A stretch of 64,000 nucleotides of DNA from Eutreptiella sp. 'Long Island Sound 2002' (taxonomy: Eukaryota; Euglenozoa; Euglenophyceae; Eutreptiales; Eutreptiaceae), in assembly GCA_964036045.1 (NCBI GenBank), contig OZ038383.1, positions 12,726,430 to 12,790,429 on the forward strand, read 5' to 3'. A program made the position numbers and the translations under genes. Every line of letters starts with the position of its first letter. Within the stretch, counting starts at the first letter, position 1. Positions 38,741 to 48,428 of this stretch are shown here, piece by piece. The notes under the pieces were generated by a model. The model was not told the origin of the DNA. It worked only from the letters and a program-made list of their open reading frames with translations, and searched no databases.

Positions 38741-41700
38741 GCGCCAAGAGCGGCTGCAATACCTCAGACAGACCTGGAAATACTCCATCTGGTCTGAGGA
38801 GGACAATGAGTCCTATACGCTGCCTGATCCTGAGATACCTCTAGTGTATTCTCTACACTATGGGCAGCAATGTCCCCCTGAGTGGGACGATGGTATTGTG
38901 CCTGCCGAAACTGCTGATCGGCATAAAAAGAAAGAACATGGAAAAAGCAACCTCCATGCTGGGGAGGATTTCCTTCAGAAACTCGAGAGTCTTAACCTTG
39001 ACCCCCGCCTGAAGAAACTGCTGATAACCTATGAGGAGGTGTTCGGCGCCTTGCCGCCTCCCCTTTCTTGTAAAAAACTGGTCCAGATGGACCTGAAATT
39101 GAAACCAGAATTCGAAAAGACGCGAGTGAGGCGTCGTCCCTATCCCGCTCCACAGGAACAGGTCGAAGAAATCGAGCGCCAGATCCGAGAATGCATTGAT
39201 GCTGGCCTCGTTGAAGAGCATAAACACGGGGACTATCCCCATCACTGCAGTCCCTGTTTCCTTGTTGCTAAACCAGGGTCGACTGCCCTACGTCTTGTTG
39301 TAGACTATGGTGAGGTCAACAAGAAAACCCAGAACCACTCAGGGAGTATTCCTAACATGGAAAACACCCTGGAGCGTATTGCCAAATGCAGGTATAAGAC
39401 CAAAATGGACAAACGCTCTGGTTTCTGGCAGGTTGACCTAACCGCCGCAGCTCAGGAGCTGCTGGCCTTTATAACCCCTAAGGGTCGTGTCTTCAAGTGG
39501 AAGGTTATGCCTTTTGGGGTGGCAAATGCCCCAGCGCTCTTCCAGGAGCTTATGAACAAAATTTTGTACATACTGAGGCGCAGGCCTCTAGTACAAGAGT
39601 TGATTTCTCGGGGTGCAGAAATGGAGGCTCACATCGACGACCTGAGTTTAGGTACTAATACCAAAGAGGACCACGTCCTTCTCCTCCGTGAACTTTTCAC
39701 CGTCTGTCAAGAAAACCATCTCCGAATCAAACTCGAAAAATGTGAGTTTATGAAAGAGGAGATGGAGCATTTGGGTTTCGACGTGGGGTACGGCTGGTGG
39801 AAACCAGCCGCGTCTAAGATGCAGCCCCTACAGGACATGCAGATTCGCGATGACCCTAAGAAGGGTCTACACGATGTGAGGAGTTTTGTGGGCGCCTGTA
39901 ATTTCTATCGGCGTCACATCCACAATTTTACTTACTCCTCTGCACCCCTCACTGACCTGATCAAGAAAACTACTCCCTGGAGATGGACCTCCAGAGAGGA
40001 AGAGTGTTTCCAGGAGTTGAAGAAGAAGATTGCCTCCTCCAACTGCCTGGGAGTGCCCCGCCCTGAGGGCGAGATACTCCTGATCACTGATGCCAGTGAT
40101 GTAGGGGGGGGAGGTACGATCTACCAATGGCAGGAGCTTAACCCCGCTGAACTAACCCACTGCCATTATCGTACTACTGGACTGAACCGTGATGGTTCGT
40201 TGAAACATGACTATCCTACCAGTGAGTGGCGACTGGTGCCACTGGGACACTGGAATTGGAAATGGAACCAAGCGCGTTCCAACTACAGCACCTATGACCA
40301 GGAACTCCTGGCCGGTATGTTGGTGCTATCGTCACAATCCCGACTCCTGGGATCTAACCCTATTGTCTGGCTGTGTGACCAGGAGCCTGTGAAGTCTTTT
40401 CAGAAGGGCCCACCACCAGAAAAAGCAAAGCTAAAACGATGGTGGACTTACCTGAGCCAGTTCAGGCTGACAGTGCATCATATCCCCGGGATTAAGAATG
40501 AACTGTCTGACTATATATCGCGCAACAACTTCGATGCGCTTATTGGTGAGAGCTCTGAGGCGCTCGCCAAAGAGGCTTTCCAGCGTATGGATGTCCAGCT
40601 TGACCTGTCCATGCGCACTGCCGGAATCCTGGAGGGTTGGAGTCTAACCGACTATCAGTCAGAGTATGAAGAAATTCTCCAAACCCTCAGCACTGGTCTC
40701 GAACCCCGTGTCATTGACGGGCACCAGTGGTATAAAAACAATCAGTACCTCTTCTACGAGGACCGAATTGTGGTGCCTGAGGCACGACTGGATGGGTGCC
40801 TACAGTGGTCCCATCTCAGTTCTGGTCACACTGGCGCTAATCGCTCAGTGGACTTCTTCCGTGAGTGTTTCTACTCTAGTCTAACCATGACTGAACTGAG
40901 GTCGCGTATGCAGACCATTGTGGATGCTTGTGGCTGTCATGCCAGCAAGCAGAGCGACAGTAGGGATAGGGGCCTGATCTCCAGCTTACCCATACCCTAT
41001 TGTGCTAACTCTCTTCTCTACGTGGATTACATCCACGGCCTACCAAGCTTTGGCGGCTATGATAGTTGCCTCGTGGTCACCTGTGGTCTATCTCCCTTCA
41101 CCCGTGTGTTCCCTTGCAATAAGAAAATCACAGGTGAGCAGACTGTGAAAATGTTGGTCGAACAATGGTTCGAACCCTATGGAGCACCTAAGCAGGTGCA
41201 CTCTGATGAGGATGTACGCATCCGCAGTGACACTGGGTGGTACAAACGAGTGCTAAATGCCCTCAACGTGGAGGTAACCACAGGTGTGCCCTATACCCAC
41301 ACGTCTAACCCTCTCTGTGAGAGACAGAACCGTGTGGTGGAGCAAAACTTAAGAATCCTGATGAAACAGGAGCGCACCAAGGACTGGGTACGCCTAGTGC
41401 CCTGGGCAGTGCTGTCCATGAACTCACAGCGGAGCTCTTCTACGGGTTTCACCCCCCACGAACTGTTCCATGGAGGACGACCTGCTTGGTTCTTCAAAAC
41501 CCCCTTTCCTGAGGACTTCAAGAGCCCTGTGGGAGATTGGCTGGAACACAAGCAGTCTCTGGCTAACCAGGCTGGGACTAACCTGAGGCACATTCGTGAC
41601 CGTGAACAGAGCCGACGGAACCGCCTACGGCGACCTGCCAGCTTCAAGGTTGGTGACCTTGTTTTGGTACACCATTCACGCCTACCCTCCTGGCCACGTA

Positions 41701-42197
41701 ACTGCCTACAGGACCCTTACTTTGGACCCTATCGTATCATCAGGATAGATGGATCCAGGATCCATGTCAGGTGCAGTCCACGTCTAGGTGGTGAACTGCT
41801 GTGTGCACCTAAGCAGTTGAGGCACTATCACTCCCCTGACGACTTGTCTTGGGATGAGTGGCGCCTCAGCCACAGTGAGATTGAACGTATAGACCTAGAG
41901 AACGCTGCCAGTCCAGAGGAGGCAGACGAACTCGAAGAGATGACTGCCGATGAGATGGCAGTCGATGGTTACTACGTGGTTGCAGGTATTGCTCGCCACG
42001 AGTATAAACAGGGCTGGAAATTCCTTACGCTGTGGGATCGCTATGGGTTTTCTGAGGCGACCTGGGAACCTATGTCAGCCTTCATACAACCAGATGGGAG
42101 TATCAACCCCATCTTCCGCACTTACCTCGTTGAGAACAACGAGGGGCAGCTCCTAACCCGTGCTGAGACTATGTCCCAGCGTAAGAAGCGAAACTAA
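38592..42197 (+). CDS. Element II pol, part 2: RT, RNase H, integrase, chromodomain
   Basis: Reverse transcriptase about residues 150-390 (LVVDYGEVNKKT near 235; HIDDLSLG near 348). RNase H follows (LLITDASDVGGGG near 499; YDQELLAGML; LSDYISR). The integrase zinc site is HLSSGHTG ... CGCHASK near 741-785, with CxC in place of the usual CxxC. The integrase core has VDYIHG, HSDEDVRI and CERQNRVVE as candidate catalytic positions. A C-terminal chromodomain (LWDRYGFSEATWEPMSAF) covers about 1127-1185. This is a second Ty3/gypsy lineage, clearly diverged from elements I and III. The frame is intact to a TAA. The true start is after the frameshift, close to 38700; the first codons before that are out-of-frame sequence. 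Confidence 0.93.
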   Translation: MGSQCYTCSLCTQVNPWPGVLMLWRGLLLITCHCLSMTLKNLYLKAEGIERQERLQYLRQTWKYSIWSEEDNESYTLPDPEIPLVYSLHYGQQCPPEWDDGIVPAETADRHKKKEHGKSNLHAGEDFLQKLESLNLDPRLKKLLITYEEVFGALPPPLSCKKLVQMDLKLKPEFEKTRVRRRPYPAPQEQVEEIERQIRECIDAGLVEEHKHGDYPHHCSPCFLVAKPGSTALRLVVDYGEVNKKTQNHSGSIPNMENTLERIAKCRYKTKMDKRSGFWQVDLTAAAQELLAFITPKGRVFKWKVMPFGVANAPALFQELMNKILYILRRRPLVQELISRGAEMEAHIDDLSLGTNTKEDHVLLLRELFTVCQENHLRIKLEKCEFMKEEMEHLGFDVGYGWWKPAASKMQPLQDMQIRDDPKKGLHDVRSFVGACNFYRRHIHNFTYSSAPLTDLIKKTTPWRWTSREEECFQELKKKIASSNCLGVPRPEGEILLITDASDVGGGGTIYQWQELNPAELTHCHYRTTGLNRDGSLKHDYPTSEWRLVPLGHWNWKWNQARSNYSTYDQELLAGMLVLSSQSRLLGSNPIVWLCDQEPVKSFQKGPPPEKAKLKRWWTYLSQFRLTVHHIPGIKNELSDYISRNNFDALIGESSEALAKEAFQRMDVQLDLSMRTAGILEGWSLTDYQSEYEEILQTLSTGLEPRVIDGHQWYKNNQYLFYEDRIVVPEARLDGCLQWSHLSSGHTGANRSVDFFRECFYSSLTMTELRSRMQTIVDACGCHASKQSDSRDRGLISSLPIPYCANSLLYVDYIHGLPSFGGYDSCLVVTCGLSPFTRVFPCNKKITGEQTVKMLVEQWFEPYGAPKQVHSDEDVRIRSDTGWYKRVLNALNVEVTTGVPYTHTSNPLCERQNRVVEQNLRILMKQERTKDWVRLVPWAVLSMNSQRSSSTGFTPHELFHGGRPAWFFKTPFPEDFKSPVGDWLEHKQSLANQAGTNLRHIRDREQSRRNRLRRPASFKVGDLVLVHHSRLPSWPRNCLQDPYFGPYRIIRIDGSRIHVRCSPRLGGELLCAPKQLRHYHSPDDLSWDEWRLSHSEIERIDLENAASPEEADELEEMTADEMAVDGYYVVAGIARHEYKQGWKFLTLWDRYGFSEATWEPMSAFIQPDGSINPIFRTYLVENNEGQLLTRAETMSQRKKRN

Positions 42198-43808
42198 TCT
42201 CCCTGTGTCAGTTTGTGCCCTGCAGACCCATGCCTATGGTTTCCAGCGTGAGCCAGGTGGCCGCTTATCATGATTGCAGCCACCCAGCGAGTGTGTGCCT
42301 TGTTGACCATGTGTTGCATGGGTACTGCCCTAATGTAATGACCTTGGAGAGCCAACGAAGAACGGTGGCTTACTACACCAGGGGTGAATGACAAGCAAGG
42401 TGTTATGAGGCAAGGTGTGTCTTCCCTCCTTGGGGACAAGCGAGCCCACAGTTAGGACCCCTGACTGGTCCAGACCCATGGGGTTCTATGTAATGAAAAT
42501 GGGCATCCGGGCATCAATTGGCCATTATTGGACCAGAAATTTCATTAAAAAGCATCACAAATCCTCAAATCCCCATTAACAATTGGGGATCGGCATGCCG
42601 CTCCCGACAGTAGGAGCGGCCCCATGACGAATGCCGAGATGTGGACAGAAATTCCCAAATTCTGTCGATTTTTGTACAAGACGGAATACGAATTGTTTTT
42701 TGCATTGAAATGTCGAAAATTCCGTCCTTGATCGCATCGGTCCCAGCCGGTTTCGTCGACACCGCCTTGGACCACAATGATGATTCTCAAGTCGGTTTCA
42801 AGAAGCTGCCTTGATTCCAACGTCGCCGACAACACCACTTGGTTCTCACAACCACGTCGTGTTGTTATCACATTGATTTCCATTTTGCCATGTTTACCAT
42901 GTTGATGAATTTTTGTGTCTCTCATGTTGTTTGCATGATTCATAATTGCTCACAATCAAATTCGAGACACCCCATTTCCATTGAGTATGATCACATGTGA
43001 GTTGCCATGTCAAGAATCCTCAATTCTCCACCATGCATGACTTCACATGTATGCATTTCTATGCACATGCATAATTCATGTTTCATAAATTCATGCATGA
43101 TCATGCTCATTAACTACACATGTGTCAAAGCACATACATGGCATGTGTTCCCCACTCCCCTCAACTTTGGGTCACACCTCCCCATGGGCTTGGATATCAA
43201 TTCAAGCCAAAAGTCACATTTTTTTGCATGAACATGCAATGTTTTGCTTTCATGACCCATGGTGAACATTTTTGACTATGTGTCAAATTTTGGAGTTTTT
43301 GCATGACATGGGTTCAACACTTCACCCATGCTTTCCTCTCTCTCTCTCCCCTTCTCTCTCCCATGATGTGTTGTCTTTTTTGTTCCAAAGCAATTGCTCC
43401 ATATCTCAGGACCTCCTTCTCCTTGTCCAAATTATGTTTCAATCTCAATTCGTCGCAATGCCGTGAATTCATTGATCCACCGAATCAATTCATTCGAATC
43501 ATTGACAAGGAATCAGAATTTGGAGAACTCGTATTGGTGACGTACCGAGGTTTTGAACCACGCATCTTCATTTGTTTGGGTTTCGTCTAGTGTCCTTTTG
43601 TGCTTCAAGGGATTGCTGAATTTTGCATAGTTAGGGTGAGCCCCATTAAAACAAACACCAAGGCATCTCAATCACCACCTTCAACTTCCTAAAGTGCTTC
43701 CTTTAGGTTTTATATTATCTTAAACTTTTTGGATTGCATTTTTCGAAGGATTTTCCTTTTTCAGATTTTTTTACTCTGCTTGGAGAATAAATTTTTATCC
43801 TGCGCTCC
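42198..43808. other. 3' region of element II and 5' region of element III; boundary not resolved
   Basis: No gene seen. The left part should be the 3' untranslated region of element II and the right part the 5' LTR and leader of element III. I could find no matching direct repeat after 58071. At 43532-43557 TGGTGACGTACCGAGG, continuing to GAACCA, reads on the minus strand as a tRNA 3' end with a B box (GGTTCAAAACC) and CCA. This is a possible primer site. Confidence 0.4.
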
Positions 43809-46664
43809 ATGGCTCAAACAACACCACCCGCCATGGATAAGATAATAAGCTCCTCTCCAAGCTTATTACATGGTAGCAGTTCCGGTTCCCCAATCGGGGC
43901 CACATGGGGCGATGTTAAACACTCCAACCTCTCCCCTCAAGCAATGGAAATTGTTGGGAAGCACGCCCCCCGATCAGCCCCGAAGCACAAACTTAAGGTC
44001 CGGTCGTCGTCCTCCCCTCCTACCTCGCGAAGAGTCAGTTATGGCCAAGGTCAGGGTAGTGAGTTAGCTAGCAACACGATGCATCATGAGTTGTACGATG
44101 TAGCAAGTGCTATAGGAGGTATTAGTGTTAAGCGTAGGCGACTGGATGATGGGACCGCCGAGACGGACATAGCTATGCCGTCTTGGGTGATCAATACCCT
44201 TGTGAAAAGAGTGGTTCGGGCCATGCGAGGAAAGCCCAAGAGTGGGGCTTCACAGGGGTCCGATAAGGATGTACCAAATGTACCAATGGACTCCCAACCC
44301 GAACCCCAATCGGAGGATGCCCGTAGTGAGGCAGCGACCGGTGTAGTAGGTGCGGTACTTAGTCAGCTTCGTAGGCAATCGGCGGCACACGGCGAAGAAC
44401 TCCTCCTCTTAAAGGGTGAACATCAGGTGTTAGGGTCCGAGGCCACCAAAGCAATGGAGGTGGCCAGGGAAGCATCCCAAAAGGCCCAATTGGCCTCCGA
44501 GACAGCGGGCCGGAGCGCCGCTACGGCAAAGGGGGCCAACACGCGGACAACCGCGTTGCGCGACAACGTCTCTCACATCAACAAGCGGCTCGACGTGCAC
44601 GAGGCAGCCACACGGGCAGACGGAGAGGCCTTGCGGGGCCGTATACAGGCCTTGGAGGAGGCCAACGCCGCCGGGGGCAGCCACAGCCCGCCGAGCGACG
44701 CCGCCGCCGAGGTCCGGGCGGCCAGGGTGACCATCGAGGCGACCAAGAGAGACGTTGCGGCCATGTCGGCCGACGTCAAGGCTGCGGTTGCCGCTGGGGA
44801 GTTACTCCGGGGCACCAAAGCCGTCCTGGAGGGGCTCCAGGTCGAGGTGCGCTCCGCACGCAGCGGGGGCGCCCAGCACACCAAGGATATCATCGAGATC
44901 ACGGAGACCGTCCGGAACGTCACCGAGACGGCCACCCTCGCCCTGCAGGGCGCAGAGGAGGCAACAGCGGCCATCGACAAGATTAAGAGGGACGCCGCCG
45001 CCACACGGGAAACCGCCATCGCCAACAACAAGTCCATCGACACCACGAGGCGGGACGTTGAGGCCGCGTGGAGCGACATCACCGGTCTCCGCGACGACGT
45101 CAAGAAGATCGAGGCAGCCGCGGAGGTCAGCAACCAAACCCTCCAGCGGCTGCGGCGGGACACGGACGCCAACGTCAAGACCGCCAACAGCGACGCGAAG
45201 GCCGCAAGCCAACGGGCAGCCACAGCCCAAGGCGCCGCCGATGAGGCCAGGACGGACGCAGCTGCCCTGCGCAGGGAGCTGCGGGCAGCCAAGGCCCAGG
45301 TCGAGACCCACGCCGCGGCAGTCCAGACGGCCAAACGGGAAGCGGAGGACGCACGGCAGCAAGCCGCCGCAGCGGGGGACGCCGTCAAGCTCCTCCAGCA
45401 GCGGATCGCCGCCGTCGAACAGGAGAACGAGCGGCGGTACAACGCGCTGCAACGGGCGTCAGACACAGCCCAAGCAGCGCAACAGGCCGAGGCCGAGAGG
45501 GTTAGGGCTCAGTTTCAGGCAGTTCATAGCGCCAAGGAGGATTGGCAAGCCGCCGTCGCCGTAGAGGTAGAGTCTCCTAGAGGTATGCTGGCTGAGCTAG
45601 TAAAAGCACCGGTCGCAAACACCTCCATTGGACAGGCAAGCATGCATGATAGTGCGGGATTTGCTGAATTGGTTCAAGTAGCGCGGAAAGCTGCACTAGC
45701 GGCCAAATCAGAGGCAGATAGAGCCGAGTTGATGCGTTCCAGTGTGGAACAGATGCAAAGTTTGCATCGACCAGCCCAGGAGGACGCAGTGGGGAGGGCT
45801 GAGGCGGCAGCACTCGAGGCTAGGCAAGTTGCTGTTGCTACCCGGGAGGACTGCAATACTTACGTGCAAAATGCACGTAGATTGGCCGGGGACGCGCAAG
45901 CAGCTTATGAGAGACTGGCGCAACAGCCCCCGCCCCCCTCGCCAGGTCCCACGCCGTCTGGGTTGGATGATTTTCAACAAACGGCTCAACGGTGGTTGAA
46001 GGAATGTGAAGCAAGTGCCTCAGTGGCTCGGCAACATGCTGAAAATGCTAGCGAGTTTGCCAAAAGAGCGAATGTGAGTGCTGGCCAAGCAGCAAAACGC
46101 GCGGAGAGCATCAAAGATGCTGCTCATCGTGCAATAGGTGAGTCACCGGGCGGTGCTGGACCACCCCAGCCGTTTGTGACCGAACTGAAGTTTGAAATTG
46201 GACAATTGCAGTCTCAATTTCGAGACTTGAACCAGGAAATAGGCCAAAAAGTCAACGAATTCGTTGATTTGGTGTCCGACGTCAAAATAGACACTTGCAA
46301 TAGGTTGGACGACTTAGATGGCAAATTGGCCAGACACTCAGCCACAGGGTCATCCCCCAAAGGAGGTCCGAGTATGGATGGCCTTGAAGCTGACAGGCAG
46401 CAATTCCGAGATGAGCTGAATGACATTTGGGGACGAATGGAGGCGGACGCCGAGGCATATGATTACTTGGATGAGCGCTTGACGCGGTTGGAAAACAAGA
46501 CGACTCCAAGTCTAGGGGAATTGGGGCCACGGGACAATTCCCGGCCCCCTCGGTTAGACCGCCCCGGTCCCGGACAGCAACCCGCACGTGAAAGAAACGG
46601 TCCCTGGTATGAAGACCGTAGGTCAGAACGGTCTGAGAGGTCTGAAACTAGGGGTAGGGCTTAG
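43809..46664 (+). CDS. Element III Gag, N-terminal coiled-coil part (951 codons)
   Basis: Starts at ATGGCTCAAAC. A Ser/Pro-rich N-terminus is followed by a basic patch (KRRRLDD) that may be a nuclear localisation signal, and then about 500 residues of Ala/Glu/Lys/Arg-rich heptad-like sequence predicted to form coiled coil. From about 44470 to 45490 the DNA is strikingly GC-rich, with G or C at most third positions, unlike the mixed codon use before and after. The frame ends at a UAG (46662-46664), but the same frame stays open beyond it, so this stop is either a C-to-T change from CAG or is read through. The large coiled-coil Gag is unusual for Ty3/gypsy. Confidence 0.75.
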   Translation: MAQTTPPAMDKIISSSPSLLHGSSSGSPIGATWGDVKHSNLSPQAMEIVGKHAPRSAPKHKLKVRSSSSPPTSRRVSYGQGQGSELASNTMHHELYDVASAIGGISVKRRRLDDGTAETDIAMPSWVINTLVKRVVRAMRGKPKSGASQGSDKDVPNVPMDSQPEPQSEDARSEAATGVVGAVLSQLRRQSAAHGEELLLLKGEHQVLGSEATKAMEVAREASQKAQLASETAGRSAATAKGANTRTTALRDNVSHINKRLDVHEAATRADGEALRGRIQALEEANAAGGSHSPPSDAAAEVRAARVTIEATKRDVAAMSADVKAAVAAGELLRGTKAVLEGLQVEVRSARSGGAQHTKDIIEITETVRNVTETATLALQGAEEATAAIDKIKRDAAATRETAIANNKSIDTTRRDVEAAWSDITGLRDDVKKIEAAAEVSNQTLQRLRRDTDANVKTANSDAKAASQRAATAQGAADEARTDAAALRRELRAAKAQVETHAAAVQTAKREAEDARQQAAAAGDAVKLLQQRIAAVEQENERRYNALQRASDTAQAAQQAEAERVRAQFQAVHSAKEDWQAAVAVEVESPRGMLAELVKAPVANTSIGQASMHDSAGFAELVQVARKAALAAKSEADRAELMRSSVEQMQSLHRPAQEDAVGRAEAAALEARQVAVATREDCNTYVQNARRLAGDAQAAYERLAQQPPPPSPGPTPSGLDDFQQTAQRWLKECEASASVARQHAENASEFAKRANVSAGQAAKRAESIKDAAHRAIGESPGGAGPPQPFVTELKFEIGQLQSQFRDLNQEIGQKVNEFVDLVSDVKIDTCNRLDDLDGKLARHSATGSSPKGGPSMDGLEADRQQFRDELNDIWGRMEADAEAYDYLDERLTRLENKTTPSLGELGPRDNSRPPRLDRPGPGQQPARERNGPWYEDRRSERSERSETRGRA

Positions 46665-47459
46665 TATGATCGGCCCGCCGACCGGCATAGGCGTAGCAGT
46701 AGGGATAGCCTACGTAGTGTCCGGTATGGTAGTTACAATCGAACCGAGCGGCGTTATGATCCCCTTGAAGGCTTGCCGGAACCGCCAGGATGGTGGAAAA
46801 GTGGCCCGTATGGACCGCTGCCCGGAGTCTTTGGGGTACACGGAGACATTGGCTGGTTCCAGATTGCCCGCTATTTTCAAGACGGTTACTTCATTCCCGG
46901 AAAGGCATATCGCACAGCTGCACAGCTGAAAAAGGATACCATACAGAAACGGGCTAAAATTCAGCCCACAGGTATTCCCGTAGAAATGGCTTTCAAGGAG
47001 GCCAAGCCTCCATTGAAGTTTAAGTCTTTCACGGACATCCCGCGGAATGCAACGGCGGCATCCGATGAAGGGATGTTTGGGGAGCATAAGAATTCCTGGC
47101 TCGATCCGAGGACAAAGAAGGCCCTTCAAAAAACGGCCGAAGTGCCTGTTTGGGATGGTGAGCCTGCCACTTTGGAGCGTTGGATCCATAGAACGCTTCG
47201 CTGGAGGCGAAATTATGCCAACTGATTTGATCAAGACCAGCAAGCAAAGATCTTAATTGCGGCCATAGAAACTGAGGGTGTAAGGGATAGGATCGAGAAG
47301 GCATATGATCGCGAAGACATGTCGTTGAAGGATCTCTGGTTCTGCATCACCGGGAGAGTGATGGAAAACATCCATCGTCCAGAAGCCGTTTGGCACGCAC
47401 GACACTTACCTAAGGTTGTTTTGACCTCTAGCATTTTGGCGGACTGGATGTCGGACTAG
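46665..47459 (+). pseudogene. Element III Gag, capsid-like middle part broken by stops
   Basis: Same frame as 43809-46664. Capsid-like sequence (PVWDGEPATLERWIHRTL) is interrupted by a TGA at 47223-47225 and a TAG at 47457-47459, with clear in-frame continuation after each (for example KILIAAIETEGVRDRIEKAY). TGA here could derive from CGA and TAG from CAG, each by one C-to-T change. Confidence 0.7.
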
Positions 47460-48428
47460 ATGGAAGAAGGGGCTGATATCCCTGATGGTGTAACAATGCG
47501 GCACGCGACTGCACAGCTGCTTGCTGTTCTTAAACAACACACCAAGGATGTTCCGGCAGACAAGGAAGTTAAGGCAGCATACAACAAGCTTTACTCTTTG
47601 CAGGCAGAGTATGCGGGGGTTGAGTTCAACTACCTGGAAATTTTCCTCATGATGCTGCCTCTCATCCAGGCTCGGGAGTACCAGGAGCAACAGGAGGAGT
47701 ATATGAATAATCCTACCGGCTCCGAAGCACGAAAGGTGCGGGCTTTTGGAAGTAAAGGAGGTGGGACGGGTGACCGGTCTCGCAGTAAAAGTCGCGATGG
47801 CAACCGACATGGAGGAGAGTCCAAGCGCTCTCATTCTCAATCAGGGGCACATCGTGATTTTCGGAATCGCCGGGATAGCGTCACCAGCAATACCTCCCAC
47901 GCATCTTCCTACAGCCAGCGGCGTAAGGAAGAAATCCAGAAGTCCAAGCAACGGTGGAACAATTGCGCCAATTGTGGTCAACCGGGCCACTGGGCACGTC
48001 ACTGTCCCCATCCAAAGGATGACAAAAAGACTATTCCTCAAAAAGGTCCACGGAGCCAGTCCAAATCGCGATCTAGAGCCAAATCAGACGATATATGTAA
48101 TCGTTGTGGCCAAAAGGGTCACTGGGCATCTGAGTGTCCCAACAAGGGCGGCTCACAAGAACGGTCACGGGGATCTCCAGACCGAAAGGGGTCTAAGGAC
48201 CGTGATCATGATACACGGAACCGCCGTCGTTCCCAAGATCGCGGGCAAGGGTCCAAGGACCGAGGACGCGGGTCCCAGGACAAACGCTCAAACTCTCAGG
48301 AGCAGCGTCGTCAAGGTTCAAATTCCAAGGATCGCTCACGGTCTCGCTCATCAGCAAAACCGGATGACATTTGTCGTCGATGTGGTGGTAAGGGGCACCA
48401 CGCCAAGGATTGCCCAACAAAGTTGTAG
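47460..48428 (+). CDS. Element III nucleocapsid with three CCHC zinc knuckles
   Basis: Continues the gag frame. After a helical segment come an Arg/Ser-rich region and three zinc knuckles of the form C-x2-C-x4-H-x4-C: CANCGQPGHWARHC, CNRCGQKGHWASEC and CRRCGGKGHHAKDC. These are separated by RS-rich linkers, which gives the look of an RNA-binding splicing-factor-like protein. It would bind and package element RNA. It ends at a UAG followed by GGGGAT, and pol continues in the same frame. Confidence 0.88.
   Translation: MEEGADIPDGVTMRHATAQLLAVLKQHTKDVPADKEVKAAYNKLYSLQAEYAGVEFNYLEIFLMMLPLIQAREYQEQQEEYMNNPTGSEARKVRAFGSKGGGTGDRSRSKSRDGNRHGGESKRSHSQSGAHRDFRNRRDSVTSNTSHASSYSQRRKEEIQKSKQRWNNCANCGQPGHWARHCPHPKDDKKTIPQKGPRSQSKSRSRAKSDDICNRCGQKGHWASECPNKGGSQERSRGSPDRKGSKDRDHDTRNRRRSQDRGQGSKDRGRGSQDKRSNSQEQRRQGSNSKDRSRSRSSAKPDDICRRCGGKGHHAKDCPTKL
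48426..48428 (+). promoter_or_regulatory. In-frame UAG between gag and pol, element III
   Basis: UAG followed by GGGGAT, directly after the last zinc knuckle. The frame is open from here to 50456. This context matches that of element II. Confidence 0.7.

Noticed and set aside
43532-43565. tRNA gene on the minus strand
   Set aside because: It shows a B box and an encoded CCA but no A box or cloverleaf. A primer-binding site is a better guess.
44573-45564. Minus-strand 297- and 216-codon and plus-strand 269-codon frames
   Set aside because: Shadows of the GC-rich Gag block of element III; the Gag frame is longer and continues into the zinc knuckles.
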